Source of the DNA: Cellulomonas wangleii
GTDB lineage: Bacteria; Actinomycetota; Actinomycetes; Actinomycetales; Cellulomonadaceae
Direction of reading: 5' to 3'
DNA: 64,000 nucleotides
Assembly: GCF_018388445.1 (NCBI RefSeq)
Contig: NZ_CP074405.1
Coordinates: 2,604,001 to 2,668,000 of the forward strand
Under the pieces are notes generated by a model. The model was given only the letters and a program-made list of their open reading frames with translations. It searched no databases and had not been told where the DNA came from. Positions 52,496-60,562 of the stretch are shown here, piece by piece. A program made the translations under genes and the position numbers. Within the stretch, counting starts at the first letter, position 1, and every line of letters starts with the position of its first letter.

Positions 52496-54406
52496 ATGAG
52501 CGTCACCGTGACCGGTCCCCTGGCGGACGTGTCTCTTGCACCCGAGGTGCGAGCCGCCCTGGAGGCGAGCCCGCGCCTGGTGATCCCCGCGACGCGCGAG
52601 GAGCTGTACCAGCTGGCGCTGGGCCCCGAGGGCGGCCCGGTGTTCACCGTCGAGTACGACGTGAACGGCGAGATGGTGCCGGAGGCGACGGTCACCCGCT
52701 GCCGCAACGGCGTCGCCGTGAACTACCCCGAGGACTACATGCGCCGGCGCGACCCGGACTGCATGCGGATCGCGGACGACCTGCCCACCGACAAGCCGCG
52801 CTACCGCGACGTCTTCGACGCGGAGTTCGACCCCACCCGCACCGAGACGCTCGAGTGGCTCGGCACGCAGGAGCTCGTCGTCGTGCCGTTCAAGGCCGGT
52901 GGCCCGCGCTTCGGCTACCCCTCGCTGGCGATCGTGCCGCTGAACAGCGCGTTCTTCGCCCTCACGCTCGTGGACCTGCAGGGCTGGGTGACGTTCGACG
53001 AGATCGGCCCGTTCACGCCGCGCTCGATCCTCTACGTCGCGCCGCCGTTCCGGCACACGCACTTCGGCGGCCGGCAGGTCGTCGTGCACAACCGCTCCAC
53101 GACGCTGCACGAGGTGTGGGCCTACAACCTGTACCCGGGGCCGAGCGCCAAGAAGGGCGTCTTCTCGGTGCTGCTCGACATCGGCGAGCAGGAGGGCTGG
53201 CTCACCGCGCACGCCTCGAGCGTCCGGGTGACCACGCCGTACGAGAACGAGACCGTCATCATGCACGAGGGCGCCTCGGGCGGCGGCAAGTCCGAGATGT
53301 GCCAGGAGATCCGCCGCGAGGACGACGGCCGCATCCTCGTCGGCACCAACGTCGTGCGCGACGAGCCGTACCACATCACCCTCGGCGAGACGTCGGCGCT
53401 GGCTCCGGTGACCGACGACATGACGCTGTGCCACCCGTCGGTGCAGAAGGGCAACGGCCGGCTGGTCGTCGCCGACGCCGAGGACGGCTGGTTCGTGCGC
53501 GTCGACAACCTCACGCACTACGGCGAGGACCCGGCGTTCGAGAAGGCCGTCATCCAGCCCGACGAGCCTCTGCTCTTCCTGTCGATCGACGGCGTCGCCG
53601 ACGCGACCGCCCTGCCGTGGGAGCACACGCTCGACTCCAACGGCAAGCGGTGCCCGAACCCGCGCGTCGTGATCCCCCGGCGATTCGTCAAGAACGTCAT
53701 CAGCGAGCCGAAGGAGGTCGACGTCCGCACGTTCGGCGTCCGGATGCCGCTGTGCACACGGGACAACCCGACCTACGGGATCATGGGGATGATGCACCTG
53801 ATCCCGCCGTCGCTGGCGTGGGTGTGGCGCCTCATCGCCCCGCGCGGGGACAAGAACCCGTCCATCGGCGAGAGCAAGGACGTCAAGAAGGCCCTCAAGC
53901 ACGGCGGCATGGTCGCCGAGGGTGTCGGGTCGTACTGGCCGTTCTCGACGGGCACCAAGGTGGCCGCGGCGAACCTCCTGCTGCGCCAGATCGCCGAGAA
54001 CGACCGCACCCGCTACGTGCTGACCCCCAACCAGCACATCGGGGCCTACAAGGTCGGGTTCTCCGCCGAGTGGCTCACCCGCGAGTACCTCGCCCGCCGC
54101 GGTGGCGGTCGCATCCTGCGCGACCAGCTGACCCCCGCGCGGTGCGCGCTGTTCGGGTACCGGCCCAAGGAGATCAAGCTCGACGGGCAGCAGATCCGCC
54201 CGACGCTGCTGCAGCCCGAGTACCAGTCCCAGGTCGGCGTCGAGGCGTACGACACGGGCGCGAAGATCCTCACGGACTTCTTCCGCGCCGAGCTCGAGCA
54301 GTTCCTGACCGACGACCTGGACCCCCTGGGCCGCCGGATCATCGAGCTGGTCCTGCGCGGCGGCACCGTCGAGGAGTTCGACGAGCTGACCCCGATGTAC
54401 GTCTGA
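52496..54406 (+). CDS. DUF4914-like protein with PEPCK-type P-loop
   Basis: 636 residues. Length and sequence suggest the DUF4914 family, from memory and not by search. A P-loop GASGGGKSEM (Lys265) and a following acidic VVADAEDGWFVRVDN resemble the kinase-1a and kinase-2 motifs of phosphoenolpyruvate carboxykinases (GxxGxGKT; DDEHGW). The C-terminal RYVLTPNQHIGAYKVGFSAE also looks like a nucleotide-binding part. A nucleotide-dependent kinase or carboxykinase-like reaction is plausible; the substrate is unknown. AAGGAG lies five bases before ATG 52496. The gene is monocistronic, between decayed fragments and a strong terminator, and its codon use is even and highly biased, as in well-expressed genes. 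Confidence 0.8.
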   Translation: MSVTVTGPLADVSLAPEVRAALEASPRLVIPATREELYQLALGPEGGPVFTVEYDVNGEMVPEATVTRCRNGVAVNYPEDYMRRRDPDCMRIADDLPTDKPRYRDVFDAEFDPTRTETLEWLGTQELVVVPFKAGGPRFGYPSLAIVPLNSAFFALTLVDLQGWVTFDEIGPFTPRSILYVAPPFRHTHFGGRQVVVHNRSTTLHEVWAYNLYPGPSAKKGVFSVLLDIGEQEGWLTAHASSVRVTTPYENETVIMHEGASGGGKSEMCQEIRREDDGRILVGTNVVRDEPYHITLGETSALAPVTDDMTLCHPSVQKGNGRLVVADAEDGWFVRVDNLTHYGEDPAFEKAVIQPDEPLLFLSIDGVADATALPWEHTLDSNGKRCPNPRVVIPRRFVKNVISEPKEVDVRTFGVRMPLCTRDNPTYGIMGMMHLIPPSLAWVWRLIAPRGDKNPSIGESKDVKKALKHGGMVAEGVGSYWPFSTGTKVAAANLLLRQIAENDRTRYVLTPNQHIGAYKVGFSAEWLTREYLARRGGGRILRDQLTPARCALFGYRPKEIKLDGQQIRPTLLQPEYQSQVGVEAYDTGAKILTDFFRAELEQFLTDDLDPLGRRIIELVLRGGTVEEFDELTPMYV

Positions 54407-54425
54407 CCGACCCGACCCCGAGCAC

Positions 54426-54458
54426 CGGGGCCGCACCCCCCAGCGGGGTGCGGCCCCG
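54426..54458 (+). terminator. Perfect 14-bp hairpin after the DUF4914-like gene
   Basis: CGGGGCCGCACCCC (54426-54439) pairs exactly with 54445-54458 around CCAGC, 20 bases after the stop. CTGCTGTGT follows instead of a T-tract. Confidence 0.78.
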
Positions 54459-54533
54459 CTGCTGTGTCGCCCTGCGTCCCGCCGTGTCACGATGCGAGGA
54501 GCGGAGCGCGGCCCTGCCACACCGAGGTGACGC

Positions 54534-57272
54534 ATGACGAGCACGGCACACGACGACCCTCCGCACCACGCCGCCGCCGACCAGGAGCACGGGGGCGGCG
54601 ACCGCCCGTACGCGCAGGACGCGTCCGAGGTGCTCGCCCGGCTCGGCACCACGGCCGACGGGCTCTCGTCCGCCGAGGCCGACGCGCGGCTGGCGAGGGT
54701 CGGCCCCAACCGGCTGCCGACGCCGCCGCGACCGGGCGCCCTGGTGCGTCTCCTGCGCCACTTCGACGACGTCCTCATCTACATCCTGCTCGCCGCGGCG
54801 GTGCTCAAGGCGTTCCTCGGCGACTGGGTCGACTTCACGGTCATCCTGGTCGTCGCCGTGGTCAACGCGCTGGTCGGGTTCCTGCAGGAGGGGCAGGCGG
54901 AGCGCGCGCTGGACGGCATCCGCACGATGCTGTCGCTGTCGGCCACGGTGCGCCGCGACGGGCAGTGGACCGACGTGGACTCCCAGACGCTCGTGCCCGG
55001 TGACGTCGTGCGCGTGCGGTCGGGCGACAAGGTCCCGGCCGACGTGCGCCTCGTCGAGGCGACGAACCTGCAGGTGGACGAGTCCGCCCTGACCGGGGAG
55101 TCCGTGCCCGCGGCCAAGGACGTCGCCCCGGTGGGGCCCGACGCGGGCGTCGGGGACCGCGCCAGCATGCTGTTCTCCGGCACGATCGTCGCGGCCGGCA
55201 CCGGCCTGGGGGTCGTGACCGGGACGGGGGCGGCGACCGAGATCGGGCGCATCCAGTCGCTGATCGCGGACGTCGACCACCTGCAGACGCCGCTCAAGCG
55301 CCAGCTCACGCGCCTGGGCACGCTGCTGTCCCGGGCGATCCTCGTCATGGCGTTCGCGATGCTCGTGATCGGACGCGTGGTCCACGACTTCGCCCTGCCG
55401 GACCTCGTCTCGGCGGCGATCGGGTTCGCCGTGGCCGCGGTGCCGGAGGGCCTGCCCGCCCTGGTGACGATCACGCTCGCGCTCGGCGTGCAGCAGATGG
55501 CCCGGCGCCACGCGATCACCCGCAAGCTGCCGGCGGTCGAGGCCCTGGGGTCGGTCACCACCATCTGCTCGGACAAGACCGGGACGCTGACGAAGAACGA
55601 GATGACCGCCCGCACGGTGGTCACCGCCGAGCACCGGTACGACGTGGAGGGCCTGGGGTACGAGCCGACCGGGGGCGTGACGCTGGACGGGTCCCCCGCG
55701 AGCATCGCCACGCACCCCGACCTGGCGGCGCTGGTGCGCGCGGGCGCCCTGTGCAACGACGCCCGCGTGGTCGCGGACGACGACGGCCGCTGGGGCATCG
55801 TCGGTCAGCCCACCGAGGGAGCGCTGCGCACGCTGGCGCTCAAGACGGACGCCCGCACCGACGACGCCCGGCGGGTCGCCGTGGTGCCCTTCGAGTCCGC
55901 GAACAAGCTGTCCGCGACGCTCGACGAGCTGCCCGACGGCAGCCGGCGCGTGCACGTCGTCGGCGCGCCGGACCGGCTGCTGGACCGCGCGACCACGCAG
56001 CGCGGCCCGTCGGGCACGGCGGTGCCGCTGGACCGCGAGCGCTGGGAGCACGCCGTCGAGGAGCTGGGCGGGCAGGGTCTGCGGGTCCTCGCCGCGGCCG
56101 AGCGCCCCGCGGCACCCGGCACGACGACGCTCGAGCTGGACGGCGTGGACACGGGCCTGACCTTCCTCGGCCTCGTGGGCATCGTCGACCCGCCACGGCC
56201 CGAGGCCGTCGCGGCGATCGCCGACTGCCACCGCGCGGGCATCGCGGTGAAGATGATCACGGGCGACCACGCGGGCACGGCCGTGGCGATCGCCCGCGAG
56301 CTCGGCATCGTGCGGCACGGCGAGGAGGTCACCGCGCTCACCGGCGCCGAGCTCGAGGCGATGAGCCAGGAGCAGCTGCGCACGCGCGTCCGGGACGTCG
56401 ACGTGTACGCCCGCACCAGCCCGGAGCACAAGATCCGGATCGTGCGCGCACTGCAGTCGCACCACGAGGTCGTGGCGATGACGGGCGACGGGGTCAACGA
56501 CGCGCCCGCGCTGACCCGGGCCGACATCGGCATCGCGATGGGCATCAAGGGCACCGAGGCGACCAAGGAGGCCGCGGAGATCGTCCTGGCGGACGACAAC
56601 TTCGCGACAATCGAGCGGGCCGTCGAGGAAGGGCGGCGGATCTACGACAACATCCGCAAGTCCGTCGTCTTCCTGCTGCCCACCAACGGCGCCCAGTCGC
56701 TGGTGATCCTCGTCGCCGTGCTGTTCGGGCTGGCGCTGCCGCTGACCCCCGTGCAGATCCTGTGGGTCAACCTGGTCACCGCGATCACGTTGTCGCTGGC
56801 CCTGGCGTACGAGCCCGCGGAGCCCGGGATCATGGAACGGCCACCCCGCTCGCCGAAGGAGTCGGTGCTGTCGCGCCCCTCGCTCGTGGTCGTCGTGTGG
56901 GCCTCGCTGCTCATCGGCGGCACGACGCTGGCCGTGTACCTGATCGAGAAGGACCTGGGGGCGAGCGACGGCATCGCGCAGACGTCGGCCGTGACGATGC
57001 TCGCGCTCGGGCAGACGGCCTTCCTCTTCTCGTGCCGGTTCCTCAACGGCTCGTCGCTGACGTGGCGGGTGCTCACCGGCAACCGGGTCGTGTGGATCGC
57101 CATCGGCTCGCTCGCCGTGCTGCAGGTGGTGTTCACCTACGCGCCCTTCATGCACTCCTGGTTCGGGTCCGCGCCGATCGGCGGGCGCGACTGGGGCCTG
57201 ACGGCCGCGTTCGCGGTGGGTGTCTTCCTGCTGTGCGAGGTCGGCAAGGCGGTCGCGCGGCGCGTGCGGTGA
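54534..57272 (+). CDS. Cation-transporting P-type ATPase (P2 type)
   Basis: 912 residues. All P-type landmarks are present: TGES in the actuator domain, PEGLP in helix M4, DKTGTLT with phosphorylated Asp347, the KGTE-type nucleotide site and [11 protein letters not shown] hinge. The N-terminal cation-ATPase domain and C-terminal helices (about ten in all) match the Ca2+/Mg2+ group, and [18 protein letters not shown] is typical of it. Without heavy-metal CPx motifs, a role in Ca2+, Mg2+ or Mn2+ transport is likely. GAGGTGA precedes ATG 54534. The 3' end overlaps the convergent MFS frame by 136 bp. Two CNNM-type Mg2+ proteins lie 3.4 kb further on. Confidence 0.93.
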   Translation: MTSTAHDDPPHHAAADQEHGGGDRPYAQDASEVLARLGTTADGLSSAEADARLARVGPNRLPTPPRPGALVRLLRHFDDVLIYILLAAAVLKAFLGDWVDFTVILVVAVVNALVGFLQEGQAERALDGIRTMLSLSATVRRDGQWTDVDSQTLVPGDVVRVRSGDKVPADVRLVEATNLQVDESALTGESVPAAKDVAPVGPDAGVGDRASMLFSGTIVAAGTGLGVVTGTGAATEIGRIQSLIADVDHLQTPLKRQLTRLGTLLSRAILVMAFAMLVIGRVVHDFALPDLVSAAIGFAVAAVPEGLPALVTITLALGVQQMARRHAITRKLPAVEALGSVTTICSDKTGTLTKNEMTARTVVTAEHRYDVEGLGYEPTGGVTLDGSPASIATHPDLAALVRAGALCNDARVVADDDGRWGIVGQPTEGALRTLALKTDARTDDARRVAVVPFESANKLSATLDELPDGSRRVHVVGAPDRLLDRATTQRGPSGTAVPLDRERWEHAVEELGGQGLRVLAAAERPAAPGTTTLELDGVDTGLTFLGLVGIVDPPRPEAVAAIADCHRAGIAVKMITGDHAGTAVAIARELGIVRHGEEVTALTGAELEAMSQEQLRTRVRDVDVYARTSPEHKIRIVRALQSHHEVVAMTGDGVNDAPALTRADIGIAMGIKGTEATKEAAEIVLADDNFATIERAVEEGRRIYDNIRKSVVFLLPTNGAQSLVILVAVLFGLALPLTPVQILWVNLVTAITLSLALAYEPAEPGIMERPPRSPKESVLSRPSLVVVVWASLLIGGTTLAVYLIEKDLGASDGIAQTSAVTMLALGQTAFLFSCRFLNGSSLTWRVLTGNRVVWIAIGSLAVLQVVFTYAPFMHSWFGSAPIGGRDWGLTAAFAVGVFLLCEVGKAVARRVR

Positions 57273-58396
57273 GCGACGGCCAGCGCTGCGGCTGCCGCGG
57301 CGACGACCAGCGCGGCGGGCAGCGGCAGCCCCTCCGTGCCCCGGCCCGAGACGACGGCACTGCCGGCCGCGGCACCCGTGGCGACGCCGAGGTTGAGGAC
57401 GACCGGGACGAGCGCTCCGGCGACCGCCCGCCACCGCAGCCCGGCGGCGAGCATGACGTCCGTCTGCGTGAGCGGGGGCAGCGCGCCGCTCGCGACGCCC
57501 CACAGCACGAGGACGGGGACCGCGGCGGCGGGCGGCTGCGCGACGACGAGGAGCCCGAGGCCGAGGGCCGTCCCGGCCGCGGCGACCGCGAGCGCCGCGC
57601 CGACCCGTACCACCGGGACACGTCCCGCGAGCACGACGCCGCCGGCGGACGCGATGCCGAGCACGAGCAGCAGCGTCACCGTGCCCCCGGGCGTCGCGGC
57701 CGCGGCCGGCGCGACGAGGGCGGTCACGAAGGTGTAGCCGGCGTAGTGGCCGACGAGGACGAGCGCGGTGAGGACGAGCGTCACGACGACCGGGAGCAGG
57801 GCACCCCCGTCGCCCTCCGCGTCGTCGGTTCCTGCGGTCGTCGCCGCCGGGGTGCGGACGACGACCCGGGTGGCGACGGCCACGACGGCGGCGAGCCCGG
57901 CGAGCACCCCGGACGCGGTGCGCCATCCGACGGTCGTGGCGGCGAACCCTGCGAGCGGCACGCCGAGCGCGCCGCCGACGGTCGCCCCGGCGAGCACGAT
58001 CGCGATCGCGGAGGGCATCCGGTCGCGGGGCACGAGGTCGGCCGTGAGCGGCACGACGCTCGCCCACAGCAGACCGCACGCCGCGGCACCGAGCAGCCGG
58101 GCCGCGAGCACCGGCAGGTAGGCGTCGGCGAGTGCGGTGAGCGCGCCCGAGAGCGCGAGCACCGCCATGGCGGCGACGACGACGTCGCGCCGTGGCCACC
58201 GCGCGGTGAGGCGCACGAGCGGGATCGAGAGCACGACGACGGTGAGCGCCCACAGCGAGACGAGCAGCCCGATGCGGCCGGGCCCGACACCGAGGTCCGC
58301 GCCCATCTGCGGAAGCACCGCCATCGGCACCATCTCCGCGGTCACCATGACGAACGTGCCGGCGGCCAGGACGAGGAGCGGGCGTGTGGTCTGCAT
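57137..58396 (-). CDS. MFS transporter (DHA1-type, drug or sugar efflux)
   Basis: 419 residues from ATG 58396 (a GTG directly precedes it). Twelve helices are predicted; GADLGVGPGRIGLLVSLWALTVVVLSIPLVRLTARWPRR holds the loop 2-3 motif, as in AraJ/YdhP-type efflux proteins. The last 45 residues are hydrophilic and read antisense to the end of the P-type ATPase gene, so the original stop seems to have been lost; a natural end near residue 375 (AVAHRTRRA) would be normal. It is divergent from a MerR-family gene that shares its promoter region, which probably controls it in response to a drug. Confidence 0.88.
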   Translation of the reverse strand: MQTTRPLLVLAAGTFVMVTAEMVPMAVLPQMGADLGVGPGRIGLLVSLWALTVVVLSIPLVRLTARWPRRDVVVAAMAVLALSGALTALADAYLPVLAARLLGAAACGLLWASVVPLTADLVPRDRMPSAIAIVLAGATVGGALGVPLAGFAATTVGWRTASGVLAGLAAVVAVATRVVVRTPAATTAGTDDAEGDGGALLPVVVTLVLTALVLVGHYAGYTFVTALVAPAAAATPGGTVTLLLVLGIASAGGVVLAGRVPVVRVGAALAVAAAGTALGLGLLVVAQPPAAAVPVLVLWGVASGALPPLTQTDVMLAAGLRWRAVAGALVPVVLNLGVATGAAAGSAVVSGRGTEGLPLPAALVVAAAAAALAVAHRTRRATALPTSHSRKTPTANAAVRPQSRPPIGADPNQECMKGA

Positions 58397-58404
58397 CACA
58401 CGAC

Positions 58405-58434
58405 GGTAAAGTCTGACATCAGTGTGAAGGTCAA
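58405..58434 (-). promoter_or_regulatory. MerR-type promoter for the MFS gene
   Basis: On the minus strand TTGACC (58429-58434) and TTTACC (58405-58410) are separated by 18 bases, longer than usual. The spacer holds an imperfect dyad, TCACAC-TGAT-GTCAGA. Both features are typical of promoters that MerR proteins untwist. Confidence 0.6.
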
Positions 58435-58451
58435 CCCCCGGGGAGGCAGCC

Positions 58452-58850
58452 GTGCGGATCGGTGAGCTCGCGCGCAGGACGGGCGTCCCACCTCGCCTGC
58501 TGCGCTACTACGAGGAGCAGGACCTTCTCGCGCCCGCGCGGGAGGACAACACGTACCGCAGCTACGGCGAGGACGACGTCGCCCAGGTGGCCCGGGTCGC
58601 CGGGCTCGTCCGCGCCGGCGTCCCGACGCGTCTGGTCAAGCTGCTCCTCGACCTCGAGGACGCCCCGGCGCAGGAGGTGCCGCCCTCGTGCCCGCGCACC
58701 GTCGCCGACGAGCTGCTCGCCCAGCTCGACGACCTCGACGCCCGCATCGCGTGCCTCTCGCGCAGCCGCCGCACGCTGCACGACTACCTCGTGCGGACCG
58801 AGCACGCCGCCCTGCTGCTCGAGGGGCCCGGCGACCGGACCGGCGACTGA
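58452..58850 (+). CDS. MerR-family transcriptional regulator
   Basis: 132 residues. MRIGELARRTGVPPRLLRYYEEQDLLAP is the canonical MerR helix-turn-helix and wing start, and the dimer helix follows. The C-terminal part has two cysteines (SCPRT, ACLSR) but not the metal-binding spacing of MerR or CueR, so a drug-type or redox effector is likelier. The GTG at 58452 follows GGGGAGG by six bases. It is divergent from an MFS exporter with a MerR-like promoter between them, a classic regulator-target pair. Confidence 0.92.
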   Translation: MRIGELARRTGVPPRLLRYYEEQDLLAPAREDNTYRSYGEDDVAQVARVAGLVRAGVPTRLVKLLLDLEDAPAQEVPPSCPRTVADELLAQLDDLDARIACLSRSRRTLHDYLVRTEHAALLLEGPGDRTGD

Positions 58851-58873
58851 CGCCACCGCGGGTGCCAGGCACG

Positions 58874-59173
58874 TCAGGCAGGCGTGCGGTCCGGCGGGAC
58901 GAACCAGCTCACGGAGCGCGCGACATCCCCGGCCCGCAGCCACGTGTGGCGCTCCGAGCGCGGGTCGGTGTCGTGCTCGCGCCACGCGACCATCACGTGC
59001 GTGCGCGTCCACCGGATCGCGCGCGCCGCGCGCCACTCCTCGGAGCCGTCGGACCAGACCAGCCGCACCACGACGGCGACGTCCCCCTGCGGGCGCGTCG
59101 GGATGCCGTCGGGGACCTCGCTGTTGGCGACGTCGCGGGCCGGGGGTCGGGGCGGGGTGGTGCGGTCGTGCAT
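58874..59173 (-). CDS. SOS-controlled small protein of unknown function
   Basis: I do not recognise this 99-residue protein. The first 28 residues are Pro/Arg/Asp-rich; the rest (VAVVVRLVWSDGSEEWRAAR, THVMVAWREHDTDPRSE, RHTWLRAGDVARSVSWF) alternates short strands and charged residues with three to five tryptophans and looks like a small beta-rich domain. Start ATG 59173 has a TAGTCT -10 box six bases upstream, and a perfect LexA box abuts that. It is therefore almost certainly induced by DNA damage. No neighbouring gene is in its operon. It could be a cell-cycle inhibitor, a nuclease cofactor or a repair accessory; none of these can be chosen from sequence. Confidence 0.72.
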   Translation of the reverse strand: MHDRTTPPRPPARDVANSEVPDGIPTRPQGDVAVVVRLVWSDGSEEWRAARAIRWTRTHVMVAWREHDTDPRSERHTWLRAGDVARSVSWFVPPDRTPA

Positions 59174-59179
59174 GCCCTC

Positions 59180-59201
59180 AGACTATCGAACACCTGTTCG
59201 A
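59180..59201 (-). promoter_or_regulatory. LexA box and leaderless promoter
   Basis: TCGAAC-ACCT-GTTCGA at 59186-59201 matches the actinobacterial SOS consensus TCGAAC-N4-GTTCGA in all twelve fixed positions. It directly abuts the -10 TAGTCT (minus strand, 59180-59185), which is six bases from the ATG of the 99-residue gene. Bound LexA would cover the promoter. Confidence 0.85.
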
Positions 59202-59252
59202 TCCGGCGCCACCCGGCCCGAGATCACCCGGCGGGGGAACCTCCCGCCCAGG

Positions 59253-59660
59253 TCACAGGCGGTTGATGCGCACCATGTTCCCCGCCGGGTCGCGGAACGC
59301 GCAGTCGCGGGTCCCGTACGGCTGGTCCATCGGCTCCTGGACGACCTCGGCACCACCCGCCTGCACCCGCGCGAACACGGCGTCCACGTCGGACGTCGCG
59401 AGGACCACCGACGCGTACGCCCCCTTCGCCATGAGCTCGGCGATGGTGCGCCGCTCGTCGTCGGTGATGCCCGGGTCGGCGGCCGGCGGGTGCAGCACGA
59501 TCGACGTCTGCGGCTGCGCGGGCGGGCCGACGGTGATCCAGCGCATGTCGCCGTAGCCGACGTCGTTGCGGACCTCGAAGCCGAGCACGTCGCGGTAGAA
59601 CGCGAGCGAGGCCTCGGGGTCGTCGGCGGGGAGGAAGGTGTAGTGGATGAGCAGGTCCAT
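59253..59660 (-). CDS. VOC-family protein (glyoxalase-like)
   Basis: 135 residues. IHYTFLPADDPEASLAFYRDVLGFEVRNDV and the C-terminal GTRDCAFRDPAGNMVRINRL are the two beta-alpha-beta-beta-beta modules of the vicinal oxygen chelate fold, with metal-site candidates His8 and Glu in the repeat. Function ranges from antibiotic binding to dioxygenase in this superfamily. I chose ATG 59660, seven bases from TAGCGT on this strand. The TAG of that box is also the stop codon of the AraC-family gene just upstream. GTG 59669 is an alternative. Confidence 0.88.
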   Translation of the reverse strand: MDLLIHYTFLPADDPEASLAFYRDVLGFEVRNDVGYGDMRWITVGPPAQPQTSIVLHPPAADPGITDDERRTIAELMAKGAYASVVLATSDVDAVFARVQAGGAEVVQEPMDQPYGTRDCAFRDPAGNMVRINRL

Positions 59661-59670
59661 GCCGTCCACG

Positions 59671-60168
59671 CTAGGAGCGCGGGGCCGGTGTCGGCTTCTC
59701 GGATCCTGACCGATGCCGCCGCGGCCGCATCACCTGCTTGGTGACACAGCTCGGCAGCCCTGCGAGGTCACCGACGCCGTCCGCCGCGCCGTTCCCCGCA
59801 CCCTCCCCCGCGCCGTCCCGCGCCGCGAGCCGCCGGTACTGCGACGGCGGGATGCCCACCAGCTCGGAGAAGCGGGTGCTGAACGTCCCCAACGACGAGC
59901 AGCCGACCGCGAAGCAGACCTCGGTGACGCTCAGGTCGCCGCGCCGCAGCAGCGTCATGGCACGCTCGATGCGCCGGGTCATGAGGTAGCTGTACGGCGA
60001 CTCGCCGTAGACGGCGCGGAACCGCCGGCTCAGGTGGCCGGCCGACATGTGCGCCCCGCGCGCGAGCGCGGCGACGTCCAGCGGCTGCGCGTGGTCGCGG
60101 TCGATGCGGTCCCGCACCGCCCGCAGCAGCCGCAGCTCCTGCAGCCGCGCCTCGTCACCGGACGTCAT
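59671..60168 (-). CDS. AraC-family regulator, short form
   Basis: 165 residues. The two helix-turn-helices of the AraC DNA-binding domain fill residues 15-115: LDVAALARGAHMSAGHLSRRFRAVYG and VTEVCFAVGCSSLGTFSTRFSELVGIPPSQYR. There is no N-terminal effector domain; the C-terminal 50 residues are Gly/Ala- and Arg-rich with SCVTKQVMRP. Such stand-alone AraC proteins are often paired with a VOC protein, as here, where the VOC gene follows at once. ATG 60168 is the likely start. Confidence 0.88.
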   Translation of the reverse strand: MTSGDEARLQELRLLRAVRDRIDRDHAQPLDVAALARGAHMSAGHLSRRFRAVYGESPYSYLMTRRIERAMTLLRRGDLSVTEVCFAVGCSSLGTFSTRFSELVGIPPSQYRRLAARDGAGEGAGNGAADGVGDLAGLPSCVTKQVMRPRRHRSGSEKPTPAPRS

Positions 60169-60273
60169 GACGACAGCCTGCCGCGCCCGGCGCCGGATGC
60201 CCAGGCCCCCGACGGGTGGCGCACGTGGTCCGCCGGCGGCCCGGGGACGCGGCTGCTGCGGGCGCTGCCCCCC

Positions 60274-60471
60274 GTGCGTCGCCGTATGCTCGTGCGGCAG
60301 CGCACGACGTCGGACCTCACGGTCCACGCGGGCGCGGACGGCGTCGGCGTCGTCCTCGCGCACGACGGGGAGACCACCCGCCTACCGCCCGACGCCGTCG
60401 CCCGGCTCCGCATCGTGCCGGGAGCGCTCGCCGTGTACGCGGCGGACCGCCCGGGGGCGGCGAGCGCGTGA
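60274..60471 (+). CDS. Possible small hypothetical protein
   Basis: A 65-codon frame from GTG 60274 (or ATG 60286) encodes TSDLTVHAGADGVGVVLAHD and RLPPDAVARLRIVPGALAVY, with GC at nearly all third positions and a beta-strand-like pattern. No ribosome binding site precedes either start and no family is recognised. Codon bias favours coding, start evidence is lacking. Confidence 0.35.
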   Translation: MRRRMLVRQRTTSDLTVHAGADGVGVVLAHDGETTRLPPDAVARLRIVPGALAVYAADRPGAASA

Positions 60472-60562
60472 CGGACGTCACCGCACGCCCGCCACGCGGC
60501 GGGAACCGTACGGACGCCGGAGCCGTTGCACCCCCGACACCTCAGTCGACACTGGAGAACCG

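Noticed and set aside
54339..58253. 1304-codon open frame on the minus strand
   Set aside because: Runs across the P-type ATPase and MFS genes in a non-coding phase; no recognisable motifs.
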